Source of the DNA: Neoconidiobolus thromboides FSU 785 | Lineage: Eukaryota > Entomophthoromycota > Entomophthoromycetes > Entomophthorales > Neoconidiobolaceae | Direction: 5' to 3' | Length of the DNA: 64,000 nucleotides | Assembly (NCBI GenBank): GCA_025603075.1 | Contig: MU626347.1 | Span: 1 to 64,000 of the forward strand | Shown here: positions 58,304 through 64,000 of the stretch, piece after piece | Layout of the letters: each line of letters starts with the position of its first letter | Position numbering within the stretch: position 1 is the stretch's first letter | Notes under the pieces: generated by a model | What the model was told of the DNA's origin: nothing | Databases searched by the model: none | What the model saw: only the letters and a program-made list of their open reading frames with translations | Program-made: the position numbers and the translations under genes

Positions 58304-59805
58304 TAATTCTTCCTGTTTTTCTATGGTTAAATAAAAAGGTAATTTTAAATCATTTAATAAATGATATGATTGACGTAAGGATCTAGAACTATGAATGATT
58401 CTTAATATAAACTAAAGAAATTCAATAGATTAATTTATTATATATTATATACTATCATATTATAATAATCTTACTTCAAATTCATGTTCTACTTGATCAT
58501 TAATAAATATCTCAAAGTCTTTACTTTGAGGTAATTTTGCTACCATTAAAGAATCATAATTAGGTTTAGATGGATAATAATATGAATGATATAATTCTTC
58601 TGTAATAAATGGCATAATAGGATGTAATAATCTTAATATTATATCAATTGATAAATCCATTATGTTAAAAGTAATTAAATTATTTTGATTTGATAATTTT
58701 GAAAATTCAATACCAATATCACATAATATATTTATAATAAAATTGCGTAATTCTATAGTTGTATTATGTAATTGTAATAAATTTATAGAACTATGATAAT
58801 TTATTATTGTTTTTGATAATTTAGATAATATATATTTTTGGTATAAATTTAATTCATTATAATTAATTATTGTTGGATTTAATATTAAATCTTCATATTT
58901 TAAATTAATTGTTGAATATTGTTTTTTTTTATTAATAAAATATAATACCATGTTCCATAATTTATTACCAAAATGTTTAGTTGTTATTATATTATCTAAA
59001 TTTATATTAATTTGTTTACCCTATAATAACAAAAATTAGTTAATAAATTAATTTATTCTATATTATTCTATATTATTCTATATTATTCTATATTATTCTA
59101 TATTATTCTATATTATTATTATTTTAATAATTACCTGTTGTAAATAGTTAATTAAACTAAATCTTAAGGCATCTGTACCACATTGTTGGATACCATTTGG
59201 ATATTCTATTTTTAAATTATTTAAACTCTTCTCAATTTCATTTAAAGTTAAATGTTTTGAATTGATAATTGGCTCATTCAATTCTTTTAAACTTCTTCCA
59301 TCAATAATATGTATTGGATCAATAACATTACCTAATGATTTACTCATTTTTCTACCTAATTTATCTCGTATCATAGGATGTAATAAGATTGTTTTAAAGG
59401 GTATGAAATTAGAATTCAATTGATTACATAACATTACCATACGTGCTACCCAAAAAAATAAAATATCAGAACCAGTTTCGAGTAAATTAGTACTCTATAT
59501 AAAGAAATAAATATTAAGAAATAAATATTAATTATAACTTACTTTAATATTATTATTATTATTATTATTAATTCCATTCCAATCAAAAGCAGATAAAGGT
59601 AATAAAGCAGATGAAAACCAAGTATCTAATACATCTTCATCTTGAATTAAATTACATTTATTAACTAATGAATTTATTATAAGTTTGTTTTCGTTTTGGT
59701 TTATTAATTCATTTTTTATATTATTTATTACATCATTTTGATTAATACCAACATACCACTTATCTTTTATTTTATTAAATAATATTAATTCTTCATTTGT
59801 TAATA

Positions 59806-59878
<73 letters not shown>

Positions 59879-61647
59879 TATATTGTTATCACTATTTAAC
59901 TTATAAATTGGTATTTTATGACCCCAAATTAATTGTCTTGATATACACCAATCTTGTATATTATTTAACCAGCGATCCCAATCTTTTTCAAAATTATTAG
60001 GTAAAATTTGAATTTGTTCATTTTTAATTAATTGTTTTGCATTAATTGCCATTTGTTTCATATTAATATACCATTGTGGTTTTAATATAGGTTCAATTAT
60101 ATCATTTGTTCTTGAACATCTTAATATAATTGTATTATCTTTTACTTTATGTTTACTATCATAATTATTAGTTAATTTTAAATCTTTAATTATTTGTTGT
60201 CTACAATCATATCGATGTAATCCATTATACTCTTTCCATTCTTTATTGTTATTTATTATATTACCTTTGGAATCAAATATATTAATTAATTCCATTTTGA
60301 TTTTATTTTTATTCCTTTTATAGCATTCAAAATCATTAATATCATGACCCGGTGTTATTTTAACTACTCCAGTACCATAATTCATATCTACTAATATGTT
60401 GTCTGCTATTATTGGCAATTGTTTATCTTTTATTATAGGATGTTTTACCATTTGTCCAATTAATTCTTTATATCTTATATCTTCTGGATGAACTGCTAAA
60501 GCTATATCTCCTAATATTGTTTCTGGTCTTGTTGTTGCCACTATTAAATATTCTTTTTTATTTTTATTAACTAATTCATATTTGATATGGTGTAATACTC
60601 CCATCTCTACTTTTCCTTTATACCCTGGTATTGTCATAAATGTTGGTTTATCTATTACTTCATTCTCTATCTTAAATAATAAATAAATAATATAAAATAT
60701 AAATATAATATATAAATATAAATATAAATATAAATATAAAAAATGTCAAGTACATAAACTATAAATACTAACTTACTTCAATATCACTAATAACTGTTTC
60801 TAAACTTGGGCACCAATTAACAATACGAGTTGAACGATAAATTAAATTTTGATTAAATAACTTAATAAAAGCCATTTTAACAGCAATTGATCTCTTTTCA
60901 TCTAAAGTAAAAAACAATTTATTCCAATCAAAAGAAGTACCTAATCTTTTCATTTGTTCTAAAATAACATTTCCATATGTATTTTTAAATTGAATAATTT
61001 CATTTAAAAACTCTTCTTTTGTTAAATCATGTTTACTTATCCCTTTTTCTTTTAATAATGTTCTTTCAACTACTGCTTGGGTTCCAATACCGGCATGATC
61101 TGTTCCTGGTACCCAGATTACTTTTTTACCATTCATTCGATGATATCTAGCGATACAATCTTGAATTGAAAAAGTCAAAGCATGACCAATATGTAATTTT
61201 CCGGTTACATTAGGGGGTGGAGATAACATTGTAAATGTATTATCTTCATTATTAATATCTTTTTCATTACCATGGGTGAAATAACCTAATATTTAAAAGA
61301 AGATTGCTAATAAATGAAATTGTTTTATTATATTTATATTAAAATTTTACCATTCTTTTCCCACCAATTATACCAATCTTTTTCTACATCTGTCTAATAA
61401 ATAATAATGTTAGTATTTAACATATGAATAAATCTAGTTTTAATAATAACATTCTTACTGGTAAATATTCTGTATTTAGTTTCAATTCGTTATCTTTAAG
61501 CTTTGATTTAATCTTATTAGGTAAAGTATAATAACTCCATCTATTAATAAGAATAGGATTATGATTATTATTACATTGTTTTAACTTGTTTAATAAATAT
61601 TTATTGTCTTTTAGTTTATAAGAATGCTGTAATAGTTTGAGTAACAT
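57821..61647 (-). CDS. VAS1: Valyl-tRNA synthetase with long asparagine insertions
   Basis: A 1121-residue class I aminoacyl-tRNA synthetase in seven exons (61459-61647, 61351-61393, 60777-61285, 59543-60670, 59135-59494, 58475-59020, 57821-58411), close to yeast Vas1 (1104). It charges tRNA-Val. HIGH is at 109-112 in [12 protein letters not shown] and KMSKS at 672-676 in [11 protein letters not shown]. The editing domain starts with [10 protein letters not shown]. The ending [15 protein letters not shown] and following coiled coil are the usual ValRS tail. The first ~60 residues are basic and Leu-rich with no acidic run at the start, so this form, or an alternative start, may serve mitochondria. 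Two AAT-encoded Asn runs interrupt it: about 25 Asn near 512-536, just after WGHKIPIY, and about 17 near 962-978. Both seem to be in surface loops. Confidence 0.95.
58254..58304. repeat. Coding AAT microsatellite in ValRS (second Asn run)
   Basis: Reads as ATT units on the plus strand; about 17 AAT codons on the minus strand inside exon 7 of the ValRS gene. Confidence 0.9.
59051..59116. repeat. Intronic decanucleotide tandem repeat
   Basis: TATTATTCTA repeated about six times inside the fifth intron of the ValRS gene (59021-59134). Confidence 0.85.
59803..59878. repeat. Coding AAT microsatellite in ValRS (first Asn run)
   Basis: About 25 ATT units on the plus strand, which are AAT (Asn) codons of ValRS exon 4. 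The purity at DNA level, with no AAC codons, points to recent slippage. Confidence 0.92.
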
Positions 61648-61735
61648 TTGAGAAAACAAATTATAATTTTTAAGTATTTTTCAAATTGTTTAAAATTTCG
61701 AAATCATCAAATTTTTATTTTATTTTATTTTAAAA

Positions 61736-64000
61736 ATGAATGAATTTATTAAAGATGAAGATTATTTCCAAATATTAAATAGTTTAAGTTTAATGGATAT
61801 AGAAAATGATAATGAACATATTTATAAAATTAAGGATTCAATTAAATATTTAAAATTATACGATTACTTAGCAAAACCTTTATTATCTAATAAACTTGAA
61901 TATTTAAACTATTATTTCTATGAAGGTGTAGGGATAGAATTAATAAAGGTAAAATTAAATTATAATATATATTAAAAGTTAGTTTTAATTAAACTTTATT
62001 AGCGTATTATGGGACCTATACCTAGTGAAGATAGTATATTTTCTGAAGGGGAAGACTTGGATGAATTAAGAAATTTAGCTTTAGGCATTAAATTATTAGG
62101 AGCATTAAGTTATAGCTTAAGTATAAAAACAGATATAAAAGAAGTGTTAGATTATCAAATTCAATTTAATCAATTACTACCTAGTCTGTTTAATAATTGG
62201 TGGTTATATTGTATTCAATCTATTCAACCTATTTTAAGAGATACAGCGCTATTTGCTTTATTTACAGGATTGGAGAATACATATTTAATAGAATGGTAAT
62301 TTAATTTTCTATTTTTTATAAACTAATAATTTATATAAAGCATATTAAAATCAGAAACATTTCCAACTTATTTTTCATGTTTATTATTCGATGAGTCATG
62401 TTTTGTAAGTTTTTAATATAATCAAAAATATCTTAATATAAAAGAAATAGTAAATTAAATTTATACTTAGGTAGCTACTCAAGCTTTTAAATTTTATTCT
62501 AAATGTTTACATTTATCAGTTGTTAATGGAGAAACACCAGTTTATAATGAGTTATTAAGAGAGTTAAACCTAGAAATCATTAATTTTCAAAAAGCATTGA
62601 TTGAGAATGATAATTTATCACAAGCAAATAATATTAAAGTTAAGTTGGATTTGATTTGGTATTTGTGTCATCCTGAAATTAATATTAACATGAAAGATAA
62701 TTATAATATATATATATTGGTATCAGATACTATTAAAGAATTAGGTTTAGTAAGTAGTATTTAGTTATTTGTTTATTTTTTATTTGTGCTTATAGTTTAT
62801 TTAGCTTAATGAGCTTTGGATTATTTGGAAATTAGAAGAAACTTGGTTAAAAAGTCAAGCAGCAGAAACTTTAAATTATTTAATGAAGTTATTGCCCAAT
62901 TTAAGTTGTATTAATAGTATTATATTAAATGAAGAAATAGATAATTCAAATGAAGATGGTAAATATAATTTATAATTTATAATTTATAATTTATAATTTA
63001 TATTAATATTAATAATTATATAGAATGCTTTTTATTAATTAATAATTGTGCTAATTTTATATTAAATGGATTAAAAGAGAACGAAATTGAAGATAATATA
63101 GTAATTAATTTTATGGATTTATATAATCAAACAGCAATAAAATCATCACCTTATTTAAATATATTAAATCGATTAAGCATTATTCGATTTATAGATTGCT
63201 TATCCTCAATATTTGAAAATCATCAATTAAAACAAAAAATTAATTTGAAACAATTATTTTATACATTATATGATTTATTCGTAATTGTAATACAATTTAT
63301 AACTTACCCTAAGGAATTTATAGGTGAAGGTATTAAATTTCATAAAGATTCTAAAGTGTCAGAAACTCAATGGAAAGAATTATTAACTTTAAGAAATGAA
63401 TTTTGGATTTATACGAGACATGAAGAATCAGCAGCTTCTAAAAGACAAGATATTATCTATTATACTTGGTCAGCATTAAATAGTTTATTAACACATGCAT
63501 TATCGGAAAAAGACATGGAATTAGATGTAAATTATAGTTATATTTTAAATCAAAATAATTTATTGATTCAATATTTAATTAGATCTTACCTATGATACAA
63601 CTAATAGAATATCATTTAATACAATGTACATATAATGAACAATTAATTATTTATAAAACACCCCAATATTTAATTGCTGGATTAAAATTAATGCCAACGA
63701 CATTAAAATTTAATAATAATGATAATAATAAATCTCCATTCATTATATTTCATAAAATCGTATTAAATTTATTATCCAACCCATCCTTAAATATACCCAC
63801 ATTAAATTGTATTTATGATTCACTAAAAACAGGTATTTCATTAAAACCTGAGTTGTATTTAAATAATGGGGTAAGGTTCAATAGTAAATTATTAGTTGTC
63901 ATGTTGATAAAGTATAAATATTTATAGGAAGAAACAAAATGTCTATTAACAAGTATTCAAATGAAAATAATAAGTGAATCCTGGGAAGTTCGAGATAGTA
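61736..64000 (+). CDS. Helical-repeat protein, 5' part (cut by window edge)
   Basis: Not firmly recognised. Eight exons are visible (61736-61948, 62003-62295, 62341-62404, 62471-62749, 62805-62958, 63024-63526, 63583-63870, 63928-64000 onward), giving the first ~622 residues. An apparent frame break at 63590 is removed by a 56 bp intron (63527-63582) that joins in phase. The protein is Leu/Ile-rich, with amphipathic helices of HEAT/ARM type throughout and no transmembrane segment. The visible end SESWEVRDS resembles a phrase found in HEAT repeats of BRAT1-like proteins, but that link is weak. It shares an 88 bp divergent promoter with the ValRS gene. An AATTTATA tandem run fills intron 5. Confidence 0.7.
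62965..63003. repeat. Intronic AATTTATA-type tandem repeat
   Basis: Around five units of an 8 bp repeat within the fifth intron of the helical-repeat protein gene. Confidence 0.8.

Noticed and set aside
59797-60000. Plus-strand open frame with a poly-Tyr run
   Set aside because: It is the antisense shadow of the AAT microsatellite in the ValRS coding sequence.
63590-63600. Apparent frameshift in the helical-repeat protein gene
   Set aside because: A 56 bp intron (63527-63582) with GTAAAT donor and ATTTAATTAG acceptor joins the flanking frames in phase.

Overview
This window is strongly AT-rich nuclear DNA from a eukaryote, most probably a fungus. Almost all genes are split by short introns of roughly 45-90 bp, with GTAAGT-like donors, TAG acceptors and often a TACTAA-like branch site. 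The gene content includes an ENA-type (IID) P-type ATPase, a fungal Rtc3/SBDS-like protein, a Kcs1-type kinase and a class III old yellow enzyme. It also keeps genes that budding yeasts have lost: TSC2, an EBP-type sterol isomerase, an NDUFAF4-like complex I assembly factor and a voltage-sensor-only channel. Together these suggest an early-diverging, AT-rich fungal lineage. That placement is inference. Where I give exon coordinates, the joined reading frame was checked by hand and the coding length is a multiple of three.

Layout. 0-3.6 kb: two tandem secreted amidases (the first cut by the window edge). 3.6-7.2 kb: gene-poor, with decayed coding remnants. 7.2-11.2 kb: an intronless TSC2 (tuberin) homologue. 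12.4-18.3 kb: a single-pass membrane protein, an EBP isomerase and an inositol hexakisphosphate kinase. 18.3-24.9 kb: a repeat-rich stretch with an NDUFAF4-like gene and uS4/RPS9. 25.0-26.6 kb: two convergent centromere histone-fold genes, CENP-W and CENP-A, broken into short exons. 27.5-29.3 kb: three small secreted low-complexity proteins that form one family. 30.4-35.1 kb: a voltage-sensor-domain protein and the ENA ATPase. 37-45 kb: a Lys/Glu-rich protein, a Dhr2/DHX33 DEAH helicase and Rtc3. 46-54.4 kb: CPSF100/Cft2, a DUF4203-like membrane protein, an old yellow enzyme and an acyl-CoA synthetase. 56.2-64 kb: Nop12, valyl-tRNA synthetase with long asparagine runs, and the 5' part of a helical-repeat protein.

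The intergenic DNA carries at least 14 copies of one ~100 bp foldback element with terminal inverted repeats (ends read TATGGGGATGT...ACATCCCCATA). The copies are equally split between orientations, none lies in a coding exon, and they look like a MITE family with TA target sites. A second, unrelated 147 bp inverted-repeat element is at 19.4 kb. Several genes have a clear TATA box 34-71 bp upstream of the ATG.

The genes do not form one pathway. Themes are nutrient and growth signalling (TSC2, IP6 kinase), ribosome biogenesis and translation (uS4, Dhr2, Nop12, ValRS, Rtc3), membrane and ion physiology (ENA, voltage sensor, EBP), secreted proteins (amidases and the three-gene family) and kinetochore specification (CENP-A, CENP-W). 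No tRNA, rRNA or CRISPR was recognised.
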